Under the pieces are notes generated by a model. The model worked only from the letters and a program-made list of their open reading frames with translations, was not told the DNA's origin and made no database searches. A program made the translations under genes and the position numbers. This document shows positions 42,720 through 51,577 of a stretch of 64,000 nt of DNA, piece after piece (positions within the stretch are counted from its first letter, which is position 1; every line of letters starts with the position of its first letter). The stretch is from Leptobacterium_A meishanense. GTDB taxonomy: Bacteria; Bacteroidota; Bacteroidia; Flavobacteriales; Flavobacteriaceae. The DNA lies in the NCBI RefSeq assembly GCF_037645805.1, contig NZ_JBBEXE010000005.1, forward strand, positions 124,001 to 188,000, given 5' to 3'.

Positions 42720-43694
42720 CTATATTGTCCTGCTCATAAGGTCTTCTCCAAACTGTTTTAAAATGGCTTTTTTACCTTCATTTATACTAATGCGGTCTAA
42801 TTCTTTAAACGCTTTTTCAGTATAATTTGTTATTGCCTTTTGCAACATTTTAACAGCTTCGGTTTCTTTATAGATGTTTTTCACTGTTTTTATTTTTTCA
42901 GTAGCATCCGGAGGTTGGATGGAAAATAAATATCGTAACATCTGAGCTGTTTGCCTTGGGGCTTTTTCTAAAGCCTTTAAGTATAAAAATGTCTTTTTAT
43001 TCTCAATGATATCACCTCCTGTTTGTTTTCCAAACGTTTTTGGGTCTCCAAAAACGTCTAAATAATCATCTTGTAACTGGAACGCAATACCCAAATTCAC
43101 CCCAAAATTAGATATTGCCTGTGCATCTTCCATACTTGACTGAGCTACTATAGCTCCCATTTTCATTGCTGCCCCTATAAGTACTGCCGTTTTATATTCA
43201 ACCATCTTCATGTATTCAGGCAATGTAACATCCTCCCTTGTTTCAAAGTCAATATCATACTGCTGCCCTTCACAAACCTGCATGGCCGTCTTATTAAATA
43301 AAACCAATAGTTTTTTAAATGTTTTTTCATCATATCCTTCAAGAAAATTATATGCCATAATAAGCATCGCATCTCCAGAGAGAACTGCAGTGCTTATATC
43401 CCATTTTTTATGTACTGTCAGTTTTCCTCTACGTATAGGTGCGTCATCCATAATATCATCATGCACTAGCGAAAAATTATGAAACATTTCAATCGCTAAA
43501 GCAGCATCTAAGGCTTTTTTATAATTACTGTCAAAAATAGCAGCAGTCATTAATGTTAATATAGGCCGGATCCGCTTTCCTCCCAATTGCATCATATATT
43601 CTACTGGAGCATATAAATTATGCGGTTCTTTTACATTGACCTTCTCAGCTAAGTAACCGAGAAATGCTTTTCTATATTCCTGAATAGACAACAT
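42720..43694 (-). CDS. polyprenyl (farnesyl/geranylgeranyl-type) diphosphate synthase
   Basis: A 324-residue all-trans prenyltransferase condensing IPP with allylic diphosphates. Both aspartate-rich motifs are seen, DDIMDD in SLVHDDIMDDAPIRRG and DDYLD in QLQDDYLD. A Phe lies five residues before the first motif (NFSLVHDD), a position where an aromatic residue limits chain length, so a C15-C20 product is more likely than a long menaquinone side chain. Isoprenoid supply connects it to dxs elsewhere in this window. Confidence 0.88.
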   Translation of the reverse strand: MLSIQEYRKAFLGYLAEKVNVKEPHNLYAPVEYMMQLGGKRIRPILTLMTAAIFDSNYKKALDAALAIEMFHNFSLVHDDIMDDAPIRRGKLTVHKKWDISTAVLSGDAMLIMAYNFLEGYDEKTFKKLLVLFNKTAMQVCEGQQYDIDFETREDVTLPEYMKMVEYKTAVLIGAAMKMGAIVAQSSMEDAQAISNFGVNLGIAFQLQDDYLDVFGDPKTFGKQTGGDIIENKKTFLYLKALEKAPRQTAQMLRYLFSIQPPDATEKIKTVKNIYKETEAVKMLQKAITNYTEKAFKELDRISINEGKKAILKQFGEDLMSRTI

Positions 43695-43788
43695 TTTTGT
43701 TAGTTATTTTCCTGCTAAAATAATATAATTCAATATGCCTATTGGACAAATCTTTTGTTAAATAATTGTAAAACTTTGGAAACTTTTA

Positions 43789-43818
43789 TTGTTTTTATAG
43801 TTTCCTTGTGTATTTTTG
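43789..43818 (+). promoter_or_regulatory. promoter of the TetR-efflux operon
   Basis: TTG (43789-43791), 19 bases, TATTTTTG (43811-43818), 14 bases before the preferred ATG 43833. It also sets the start: in-frame codons before 43820 would precede the transcript. Confidence 0.6.
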
Positions 43819-43832
43819 CCCTCATTAAAATA

Positions 43833-44444
43833 ATGAAAGAGACTATTTTACATAAAGCTACCGACATGTTCTTAACCCTTGGTTTTAAGAGCGTTACTAT
43901 GGATGATATTGCCAATGAAATGGGAATTTCGAAAAAAACCATCTATGCACATTACGAAAACAAAACCCAACTGGTAGAAGCATGTACTTTTTATTTGTTT
44001 GAAAATATATGTTCTGGGATTGACGCTATTTGCGATACAGCTCCCAACCCTATTGAAGAGTTGTACCATATAAAAAGGTACGTGATGGAAAGTCTTAAAA
44101 ATGAAAAATCCTCTCCCCAATACCAACTCAAAAAATATTATCCGGAAACCTATGAAGCTTTAAAAAAGAAGCAATTTGAAGTGATGCACGAAAGTGTTTC
44201 TGATAACCTTAAAGAAGGTATAGATAAGGGCCTTTTCAGAAAAAGCTTAAATGTTGATTTTGTGACTAGAATGTATTTTAATGGGATGACGGGGATAAAA
44301 GATGGTGACTTATTTCCAAACAAACAATATTCTATGGAACAGCTCATGGAAAATTATCTTGAATATCATTTACGAGCCATTGTCACCAAAAAAGGCATGA
44401 AAATATTAGCACAACTTAACAAAATACAATCAAAGGACGAATGA
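43833..44444 (+). CDS. TetR/AcrR-family transcriptional regulator of the efflux operon
   Basis: A 203-residue regulator with a TetR helix-turn-helix at residues about 5-50 (FKSVTMDDIANEMGISKKTIYAHYENKTQLV) and an all-helical ligand-binding part. I start at ATG 43833 because a good promoter element lies upstream of it and the HTH then sits at the usual distance from the N terminus. First gene of the TetR-TolC-adaptor-RND operon, overlapping the TolC gene by four bases (ATGA), so it probably controls its own operon in response to the pump's substrates. Confidence 0.9.
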   Translation: MKETILHKATDMFLTLGFKSVTMDDIANEMGISKKTIYAHYENKTQLVEACTFYLFENICSGIDAICDTAPNPIEELYHIKRYVMESLKNEKSSPQYQLKKYYPETYEALKKKQFEVMHESVSDNLKEGIDKGLFRKSLNVDFVTRMYFNGMTGIKDGDLFPNKQYSMEQLMENYLEYHLRAIVTKKGMKILAQLNKIQSKDE

Positions 44445-45790
44445 GAATAATTACGCTAACTTTCTTCACACTACTTTATATCACTACGGGAATTGCCCAG
44501 CAAAAAGAATACCGCTTTTCATTAGAAGAAGCTATTAACTATGCACTAGAAAATAACCGAATGGCTATCAATGCCCAAAGGGATATTGAAGCTGCCAAGA
44601 AACAAAAGTGGGAAACAACAGCCACAGGGCTGCCTAAAATAGACGCCTCTATAGAATACCAAAATTTTCTCAAACAACAAGTTTCATTGATTCCCGCAGA
44701 GTTTTTTGGTGGAGAGCCCGGAACATTTTCTGAAATCATTTTTGGAACCAAACAAAGTGCTTCAGCTACCGCTACTTTAAAACAACTCCTTTTTGACGGA
44801 TCTTATCTTGTAGGGCTTCAATCTGCTAAAGTATTTCTCAAAATTTCTAAAAATGCCAAAGTAAAAACAGATTTAGAAGTTCGTAAAGCTGTTATTGAAG
44901 CTTACGGGAATGTTTTATTAGCTGAAGAAAGTGTTTTGATTCTTGAAAAGAATAAAAATGCCCTTCAAAAAAATGTAGATGAAACTGAAAAAATTTATGA
45001 AAACGGCCTTGCTGAAGAAGAAGACCTTGAGCAGTTACAAATTACCCTTGCAAATATAACTAGTGATCTCAATAATGCACTTCGATTGAAGGACATTGCG
45101 TATAAACTCTTCAACATCACTCTAGGAATTGACTTAAACGTAGAAGTTGAATTTACAGAATCACTAGAAAATTTAACTGTTCAAAACATCAACCAAGCAC
45201 TTATTGAAGCACCCTTTGATGTAGAAAGTAATATTGACTATCTTATTGCCAATAATAATAAACGTTCCCAAGAACTTTTACTTAAACTTGAAAAAAGCCG
45301 TGCCCTGCCTACATTAAATGCTTTTTTAAATGGAAACTATCAAGGGTTTAATGATGAGTTTAGGTTTTTAAGTAGAGAACAACAATGGTTTGGAAGTTCC
45401 TTATTAGGAGTTACTTTAAACATTCCTGTTTTTAGTTCATTAGAGCGGTCTGCCAGAACCCAACGAGCAAAAATTGAATTGGAAAAAGCAACTACCGACT
45501 TAACAGAAACAGAACAAAAAATAAAATTACAACTTGAATCTGCTAGAAGTGAATATCAATTTGCTATAGAACAATACAGCACTTCTAAGCAAAATTTAAA
45601 TCTTGCAGAACGTATTGAACGCAAAAATCAAATTAAATATACTGAAGGGATCACATCCAGTTTTGAACTAAGACAAGCACAATTGCAGTTATATGCAAGT
45701 CAACAAGAATATTTACAAGCAATGCTAGATGTAGTTACCAAAAAAGCAGCACTAGAAACTATTTTTAATTCCAGAGGCATATCAAAATAA
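44441..45790 (+). CDS. TolC-family outer-membrane efflux channel
   Basis: A 449-residue outer-membrane factor with a signal peptide (about 1-20, TTGIAQ). The two repeats of long coiled helices flanking beta strands are evident (LEEAINYALENNRMAINAQRDIEAAKKQKW; KIQLQL-type heptads; a second set near 360-445 such as LRQAQLQLYASQQEYLQA). It would form the exit duct of the RND pump encoded downstream. Its ATG overlaps the TetR stop, and its stop is immediately followed by the start of a four-helix-bundle gene insertion. Confidence 0.92.
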   Translation: MRIITLTFFTLLYITTGIAQQKEYRFSLEEAINYALENNRMAINAQRDIEAAKKQKWETTATGLPKIDASIEYQNFLKQQVSLIPAEFFGGEPGTFSEIIFGTKQSASATATLKQLLFDGSYLVGLQSAKVFLKISKNAKVKTDLEVRKAVIEAYGNVLLAEESVLILEKNKNALQKNVDETEKIYENGLAEEEDLEQLQITLANITSDLNNALRLKDIAYKLFNITLGIDLNVEVEFTESLENLTVQNINQALIEAPFDVESNIDYLIANNNKRSQELLLKLEKSRALPTLNAFLNGNYQGFNDEFRFLSREQQWFGSSLLGVTLNIPVFSSLERSARTQRAKIELEKATTDLTETEQKIKLQLESARSEYQFAIEQYSTSKQNLNLAERIERKNQIKYTEGITSSFELRQAQLQLYASQQEYLQAMLDVVTKKAALETIFNSRGISK

Positions 45791-46223
45791 GCGTCCAATA
45801 GTTTAAAAATGTTTAAAAGTTTAGTAATTATGAAGAAGACCTTTTCATTTGAAAAATCAAAAGTATGGCAAGAAGCTAAATCCCTGTCAATTCTTGTATA
45901 CTCGTTAACTAAAATTTTTCCAGAAGATGAGCGCTTTGGGCTTACCTCTCAAATGAGACGTAGTGCTGTTTCTATTGCATCAAACATTGCAGAAGGTACA
46001 GGGCGACATACCGAAAAAGATAAAGCCCGATTTACAGCAATCGCATATGGGTCTTCTCTAGAATTATTAAATCAAACAATCATCTCTTCCGAACTAAACT
46101 ATATTTCAGATGAAAAATACGAACTAATAAGACTTTTCATCGAAAAAATCACGAGAATGTTGAACGGATTATATAAATCCCAACTGACTAATTCTCCCAT
46201 AAAACATCTAAACTCCTAAGCGT
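45788..46223. mobile_element. possible inserted four-helix-bundle gene cassette
   Basis: TAAGCGT occurs at both edges (45788-45794 and 46217-46223), each copy containing the stop codon of the gene before it, and the segments between the copies and the gene are tracts of GTTTAAAA/GTTTAG on the left and CTAAACT/CTAAACTT on the right, roughly inverted. The layout suggests insertion of a 429-base cassette with a 7-base duplication between the TolC and adaptor genes. No transposase is present. Confidence 0.35.
45830..46219 (+). CDS. four-helix-bundle protein (23S rRNA intervening-sequence protein family)
   Basis: A 129-residue protein from ATG 45830 (MKKTFSFEKSKVW). The family pattern FEKSKVWQEAKSLSILVYSLT...FPEDERFGLTSQMRRSAVSIASNIAEGTGR is unmistakable. 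Proteins of this fold are encoded in intervening sequences of 23S rRNA in some bacteria and related folds accompany diversity-generating retroelements, but their function is unknown. Here the gene sits between the TolC and adaptor genes of an efflux operon, an unexpected place; the flanking TAAGCGT repeats suggest it was inserted. An ATG seven codons upstream is possible but adds a non-family leader. Confidence 0.88.
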   Translation: MKKTFSFEKSKVWQEAKSLSILVYSLTKIFPEDERFGLTSQMRRSAVSIASNIAEGTGRHTEKDKARFTAIAYGSSLELLNQTIISSELNYISDEKYELIRLFIEKITRMLNGLYKSQLTNSPIKHLNS

Positions 46224-46248
46224 TAAACTTCTAAACTTAAAAACACTA

Positions 46249-47421
46249 ATGAAATATATATATATCATCCTATCTGCAGCCTTCATACTTACTTCATGTG
46301 CAAATGGCTCCAAAAAAACGGTAGAAGAACTTATTGAAGAAGGTAATTTGGATGCACTCCGTACTAAAAGAGGAGAGCTTGTTATTCAAAATGATTTATT
46401 AAACACCCAGCTATCAGAACTGGATGAAGCTATCGCAAAACTCGATACCGTTAAAAAGTTAGCCCTTGTTAGCTCTTTTACAGTTAAAGACACCTTATTC
46501 AACCACTACGTAGAAATACAGGGAAGTGTAGACACAAAACAAAACATCATCATTTTTGCAGAATATTCAGGTGTGTTATACAAAATCTATGTAAAAAAAG
46601 GTGAAGCTGTAAAAAAGGGGCAGTTGCTTGCTAAAATCGATGATGGAGGATTAAGCCAACAGCTTGCCCAAATGCAAGTACAAGCTAATCTTGCAAAAAC
46701 CACTTACGAGCGGCAAAAAAGACTTTGGGATCAAAAAATAGGCTCTGAAATTCAATACCTCCAAGCAAAAAGCACCTATGAAGCACAAAGTGAAGCTGTT
46801 GCCCAAATGCGGAATCAACTTGCTAAGACTTCCATTACAGCTCCATTTTCAGGAATCATTGATGAAATTTTTTCCGAGCAAGGAAGTGTAGTAGCTCCCG
46901 GAAGAGAAATTATGCGGATTGTAAACCTAAATGATATGTATATCGAGGCCGAAGTTCCTGAAAAATACCTTGCCGATATTAAAAAAGGAACCCATGTACA
47001 AGTTGAATTCCCTATTCTTGGAGAAACAGTTAACACTAAAGTCAGGCAAGTAAGCAATTACATCAATCCAAACAATAGGTCATTCAAAATAGAAGTTGGT
47101 GTTCCGAATACCTCCGGCAATATCAAACCCAACCTTACAGCAAAACTTAGAATCAATGATTACACTAATAAGGCTGCCATTCTTATACCCCAAAGCATTG
47201 TTTCTGAAAATGCCGATGGAGAACAATACGTTTACATTGCCTCTTCTATCATTGACAGCAGTAAAGAAGCCATTGCCCAAAGAGCAATCATAGAAACCGG
47301 CAAAACACAAGGAGACATCGTAGAAGTTATAAAAGGAGTGGCTAGCGGAGATGCAATTATAAAAGAAGGTGCCAGAAGTGTAAAAGATGGTCAAAAAGTA
47401 AAACTCATCAATAAAAAATAA
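46249..47421 (+). CDS. RND efflux periplasmic adaptor lipoprotein
   Basis: A 390-residue membrane-fusion protein with lipobox LTSCANG (Cys17). Order: short coiled coil (residues about 22-65, with TVEELIEEGNLDALRTK), barrel-sandwich half-motif (FAEYSGVLYKIYVKKGEAVKKGQLLAKIDDG, 103-133), helical hairpin (LAKTTYERQKRLWDQKIGSEIQYLQAKSTYE, about 145-180), second lipoyl half (TSITAPFSGIIDEIFSEQGSVVAPG) and beta-barrel/membrane-proximal domains. It bridges the TolC-like channel and the RND permease, which starts six bases downstream. Confidence 0.93.
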   Translation: MKYIYIILSAAFILTSCANGSKKTVEELIEEGNLDALRTKRGELVIQNDLLNTQLSELDEAIAKLDTVKKLALVSSFTVKDTLFNHYVEIQGSVDTKQNIIIFAEYSGVLYKIYVKKGEAVKKGQLLAKIDDGGLSQQLAQMQVQANLAKTTYERQKRLWDQKIGSEIQYLQAKSTYEAQSEAVAQMRNQLAKTSITAPFSGIIDEIFSEQGSVVAPGREIMRIVNLNDMYIEAEVPEKYLADIKKGTHVQVEFPILGETVNTKVRQVSNYINPNNRSFKIEVGVPNTSGNIKPNLTAKLRINDYTNKAAILIPQSIVSENADGEQYVYIASSIIDSSKEAIAQRAIIETGKTQGDIVEVIKGVASGDAIIKEGARSVKDGQKVKLINKK

Positions 47422-47426
47422 ACAAC

Positions 47427-50400
47427 ATGAGTTATCAAAATAAAAAAATAGATAAAGAGTTTGCTTTATCTTCATGGGCAATCAACAATAAAACAGTAGT
47501 ATATGTAATTATGGCCATTTTCCTGTTTATGGGGCTCTCTGCATATTACACTATGCCAAGAGAAAATTTCCCGGAAATCAAGGAAACCAAAATATATATT
47601 AGCTCTGTATACCCCGGTAACACTGCAGAAGATGTAGAACGTTTAATTACTGATCCACTTGAGGAAGAGCTGAGAAACGTCAGTAATGTGGTAGAAATCA
47701 CTTCCACTTCTCAGGAAGACTATTCCATTATTACGGTGGAGTTTGATGAAGATATTGCCGTGGAAGATGCCAAGCAAAAAGTAAAAGACAAAGTAGATTC
47801 AGAAAAAGCAAGCGAAGATTGGCCCACATTTAACCAAGCAAAAGTAGAACCCAATGTATTTGATCTGAACTTTTCTGAAGAATTTCCCATTCTCAACATC
47901 AACATAGAAGGTGATTATCCGGTAGATAAGCTTAAAGAGTTTGGCGAGTATCTGGAAGACAAAATTGAAGCCTTGCCCGAAATCAAACAAGTAGACATAC
48001 GTGGCGCACAAGAAAAAGAAGTAGAAGTAGCTGTTGATATTTATAAAATGGCGGCTGCCAAAGTAAGCTTTGACGATGTTATCAATACCGTCAGAAGAGG
48101 GAACGCCACCATTTCTGCCGGAAACCTCATTGCGAGTGGACAACGCAGGACCATTCGTGTGCTAGGCGAAATTGAAGACCCAAAACAACTGGAAGATTTT
48201 GTTGTAAAATCGCAAGATGGTGCTGTTTATCTGAAAGATGTGGCCAAAGTGACCTTTAAAGATGAAGACAAAACCACCTATGCAAGAACATTTGGAGAAA
48301 GTGTGGTAATGTTGGACGTAAAAAAACGTGCAGGAAAAAACCTTGTAGAAGCTACTGAGCAAATCAATAAAATTGTAAATGAATCCCGAGAAAATTATTT
48401 TCCAAGCGATTTAAAAATTTCGATTTCCAATGACCAATCATCTATTACCCTCAACCAAGTGAATGATTTAGTTAACAACATCATTTTTGGGGTTATCCTT
48501 GTAGTAACCGTATTGATGTTTTTCTTAGGGTTTAGAAACGCCCTTTTCGTTGGTTTTGCCATCCCTATGTCCATGTTTATGTCATTTATGGTTCTCCAAA
48601 CCTTAGGTTACACCATGAACACTATGGTATTATTCGCTTTGGTCATGGGGCTCGGAATGTTAGTAGACAATGGCATTGTAGTGGTAGAAAACGTATATCG
48701 CCTCATGGATGAAGAAGGTATGAGCCGCACACAAGCAGCCAAAAAAGGTATCGGTGAAATCGCATTCCCTATCATTATTTCTACCGCCACTACCGTAGCC
48801 GCCTTTATTCCTTTAGGTATGTGGCCTGGTGTTATGGGTGAATTCATGATCTACTTCCCTATAACACTGTCTATTGTATTAGGCTCTTCCCTTTTCGTAG
48901 CTATTTTTATCAATTCCATGCTTGTTTCCCAATTCATGGAGGTTAAAGAACGAGAGATTACACGAAAAGGGCTTATCCGGCTCACTATTATCTTGGGAGG
49001 GCTTGGATTATTGCTCGTTTTTGCAGGAGGAGCAGTAAGAGGACTAGGAACCTTAATGATTTTTTCAGCAGGAATGTTTTGGTTATACAAATATGTGCTC
49101 AAAAAATTAGCACTACGTTTTCAAAAAGGATTTTTAGTTTGGCTCGAAAACAAATACAAAAACTTCCTTTCGTATGCATTGCGTGGATGGCATCCCTATG
49201 CATTTTTAGGAGGTACCATTATGCTGCTTTTCCTGTCTTTCGTATTAGTAGGCATCGCATCGCCAAAAGTAGAATTTTTCCCTGACAACAAACCCAACCA
49301 GATCATTGTTTACATCGAATACCCGCAAGGAACGGATATTGAGAAAACCAATGCCATTACAAAAGATATTGAAACCCGGGTATATACGGTTTTAAATGAC
49401 CCTAAATATAATAAGAACGGACGTAATTTTATGGTAGAATCTGCCGTATCGCAAGTAGGCGAAGGCGCTGGAAACCCACAAACTGATGGCGGATCAAATG
49501 CTGAAATGCCACATAGGGGGAAAATAACTGTTTCCCTTCGGGAATTTAAATACCGAAATGGGGAAGATAGCGAAGAATTGCGCAAACGTGTCCAAGAAGC
49601 CCTAGCCGGACGTTATCCAGGAGTTGCTATTTCCGTAGAAAAAGATGCTGTAGGCCCTCCTGTCGGTTACCCTGTAAATGTTGAAATTACAGGCGATGAT
49701 TATGCTGAACTTATTTTTACAGCAGAAAAAATGCGCGACTTTATCAACACCAAAAACGTAGCCGGCATTGAAGAGCTCAAAATAGATGTAAACCGAAACA
49801 AACCTGTAATGCAGGTAACTGTTGACAGAGAAAAAGCAGGAGAACTAGGGGTTGCCGCAGGACAGGTAGGCACACAACTCAGAAGAGCACTGTTTGGAGA
49901 AAAAGCAGGAGTTTATAAAAAAAATGGCGAAGATTATGACATCAATGTCCGTTTTAATGAAGACAATCGCTACAACCCTAGTGCACTCTTCAACCAAAAA
50001 ATTACATTCCGTGACCAAGCTACCGGACAATTACGTGAAATTCCTGTGGCTGCCCTTGTAAAACAAAAGAATACAGCCTCTTTTAGCGCCATTAAGCACC
50101 GAAACCTGAATAGAGTGGTAACATTATATTCTGCTGTATTACCAGGGTACAATGCAAACGAAATTGTCAATCAGCTAAAATCAGAACTCAAAAGTTTTGA
50201 AAAGTCAGATGCTGTAACCTATAAGTTCACCGGAGAAATAGAAGAACAAGAAAAAAACATGACCTTTCTTTTAGGGGCATTGGTTTCCGGTTTAGGGTTA
50301 ATTATGCTATTGCTTATTTTCCAGTTCAGTTCTATTTCCAAACCGGCTATTATCATGCTAGCTATTTTCCTGAGTTTTATAGGTGTTTTATTCGGATTGG

Positions 50401-50921
50401 TCATCTTTAACATGACTTTTGTCATTATCATGACCATGATGGGCATTATTTCCCTAGCCGGAATTGTGGTCAATAATGGAGTAGTACTACTAGATTATAC
50501 ACAGCTTCTGATCGACAGGAGAAAAGTTGCGCTTGAGTTGGATGAAGGCGATGAACTAGCTATTGAAGAAACAAAAAAAGCCATTATTGAAGGAGGAAAA
50601 GCCCGTTTGCGCCCTGTGATTTTGACAGCAATCACTACAGTATTAGGGTTGATTCCATTGGCCGTAGGGCTCAATATCGATTTCTTTTCACTATTTGCCG
50701 AGTTCAATCCAAAAATATACATTGGTGGGGATAATGTGATTTTCTGGGGGCCACTGGCCTGGACTGTTATTTTCGGCTTGACATTTGCCACCTTCCTTAC
50801 CTTAGTCATTGTTCCGGTAACTTTCTTACTGGTGAGTAAATTGAAACTCCGAATAAAAAGGAGATTCTCTAAAAATACACAATTACAGGAGGTTAAAGAA
50901 GATTTGAAATCGGTAGCTTAA
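47427..50921 (+). CDS. RND-family efflux permease (inner-membrane pump)
   Basis: An 1164-residue proton-driven exporter. Two halves each carry a large periplasmic loop; helix 4 region reads GMLVDNGIVVVENVY. Two departures from AcrB-type pumps: the Asp-Asp pair of the proton relay is Asp414-Asn415, and the helix-10 segment reads GIVVNNGVVLLD (near residue 1012) with no Lys at the usual place. Between helices 6 and 7, residues about 515-560 form two extra hydrophobic helices (LIRLTIILGGLGLLLVF; TLMIFSAGMFWLYKYV), giving about 14 helices. Last gene of the operon, closed by a strong terminator 8 bases after the stop. Confidence 0.93.
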   Translation: MSYQNKKIDKEFALSSWAINNKTVVYVIMAIFLFMGLSAYYTMPRENFPEIKETKIYISSVYPGNTAEDVERLITDPLEEELRNVSNVVEITSTSQEDYSIITVEFDEDIAVEDAKQKVKDKVDSEKASEDWPTFNQAKVEPNVFDLNFSEEFPILNINIEGDYPVDKLKEFGEYLEDKIEALPEIKQVDIRGAQEKEVEVAVDIYKMAAAKVSFDDVINTVRRGNATISAGNLIASGQRRTIRVLGEIEDPKQLEDFVVKSQDGAVYLKDVAKVTFKDEDKTTYARTFGESVVMLDVKKRAGKNLVEATEQINKIVNESRENYFPSDLKISISNDQSSITLNQVNDLVNNIIFGVILVVTVLMFFLGFRNALFVGFAIPMSMFMSFMVLQTLGYTMNTMVLFALVMGLGMLVDNGIVVVENVYRLMDEEGMSRTQAAKKGIGEIAFPIIISTATTVAAFIPLGMWPGVMGEFMIYFPITLSIVLGSSLFVAIFINSMLVSQFMEVKEREITRKGLIRLTIILGGLGLLLVFAGGAVRGLGTLMIFSAGMFWLYKYVLKKLALRFQKGFLVWLENKYKNFLSYALRGWHPYAFLGGTIMLLFLSFVLVGIASPKVEFFPDNKPNQIIVYIEYPQGTDIEKTNAITKDIETRVYTVLNDPKYNKNGRNFMVESAVSQVGEGAGNPQTDGGSNAEMPHRGKITVSLREFKYRNGEDSEELRKRVQEALAGRYPGVAISVEKDAVGPPVGYPVNVEITGDDYAELIFTAEKMRDFINTKNVAGIEELKIDVNRNKPVMQVTVDREKAGELGVAAGQVGTQLRRALFGEKAGVYKKNGEDYDINVRFNEDNRYNPSALFNQKITFRDQATGQLREIPVAALVKQKNTASFSAIKHRNLNRVVTLYSAVLPGYNANEIVNQLKSELKSFEKSDAVTYKFTGEIEEQEKNMTFLLGALVSGLGLIMLLLIFQFSSISKPAIIMLAIFLSFIGVLFGLVIFNMTFVIIMTMMGIISLAGIVVNNGVVLLDYTQLLIDRRKVALELDEGDELAIEETKKAIIEGGKARLRPVILTAITTVLGLIPLAVGLNIDFFSLFAEFNPKIYIGGDNVIFWGPLAWTVIFGLTFATFLTLVIVPVTFLLVSKLKLRIKRRFSKNTQLQEVKEDLKSVA

Positions 50922-50928
50922 AAAAGCC

Positions 50929-50962
50929 AAAAGCCTCATGAAAATTTCATGAGGCTTTTTTT
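50929..50962 (+). terminator. intrinsic terminator of the efflux operon
   Basis: AAAAGCCTCATG (50929-50940) pairs with CATGAGGCTTTT (50948-50959) across a small A/T loop, followed by a run of T. The A-rich left side also makes it usable on the minus strand for the YwqK-like gene that ends at 50985. Confidence 0.9.
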
Positions 50963-50984
50963 ATATCATTTGATATTATAATCC

Positions 50985-51335
50985 TTATTTATTAACCGCT
51001 ATTGAATTGGCTTTATTCCATTCCGTAACACTTACAATCTTACTATCTTCATAGTTAACCTCACTTAATTTTCCTTCTGTCCAAAAGAACCATTTCCCTG
51101 TTTTCTTTCCTAAATCATACAAACCCATCGCTATTTTTTCCCCTTCAGTATTGTATGCCTTCCATTCCCCATGTGGTTTATCGTTCAAATAATAACCCGT
51201 TTGGGAAATCTGTCCATTGTCATGGAAATAAGTTGCTTTTATTAAATCCCCTTCCTTTTCAAGCGTTGGTTTACTCTCTTGTGCTATTAGGACAACTGAA
51301 AATAGCATTGCAAAGGTTAACATTAAGTTTTTCAT
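50985..51335 (-). CDS. exported YwqK/MORN-type repeat protein
   Basis: A 116-residue protein with a signal peptide (about 1-18, VVLIAQ) and two to three MORN-variant repeats: ATYFHDNGQISQTGYYLNDKPHGEWKAYN, then KIAMGLYDLGKKTGKWFFWTEG. Proteins with this repeat are sometimes labelled 'YwqK antitoxin', but the exported location and absence of a toxin partner make a cell-envelope role more likely. Divergent from aspS, with an unusual set of 11-base direct repeats between them. Confidence 0.8.
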   Translation of the reverse strand: MKNLMLTFAMLFSVVLIAQESKPTLEKEGDLIKATYFHDNGQISQTGYYLNDKPHGEWKAYNTEGEKIAMGLYDLGKKTGKWFFWTEGKLSEVNYEDSKIVSVTEWNKANSIAVNK

Positions 51336-51400
51336 GCTGTCTATATTTTATGTTTAATTTGATTCTTTGTTTACACTTCTGTAACAAATTTACAAAAAGA

Positions 51401-51444
51401 TTTACATTAAAAACACTTTTAGTTAACATTAAATTTACATTTCA
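51401..51444. promoter_or_regulatory. tandem 11-base box array (response-regulator-like)
   Basis: Boxes begin at 51401 (TTTACATTAAA), 51412 (AACACTTTTAG, weak), 51423 (TTAACATTAAA) and 51434 (TTTACATTTCA), exactly 11 bases apart, one helical turn, as in PhoB/OmpR-type sites. The last box is also half of the palindrome TTTACATTTCAAATGTAAA (51434-51452). It lies 66 bases upstream of the exported MORN-repeat gene and about 100 bases upstream of the aspS promoter. Confidence 0.5.
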
Positions 51445-51547
51445 AATGTAAAATGCTGATATTTAATAATTTAATTATTTTAATAGTTCTCTTCCCCGTT
51501 ATATTAACGTTCCATTATTTTAAATCCTTTTTTCAGCTTTATCTTAT

Positions 51548-51555
51548 TAACTTTG
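51548..51555 (+). promoter_or_regulatory. -7 element of aspS
   Basis: TAACTTTG, exact TAnnTTTG match, 22 bases before ATG 51578; no clear -33 box at standard spacing. Confidence 0.5.
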
Positions 51556-51577
51556 CGGCTCTAAATATGCTATACGT

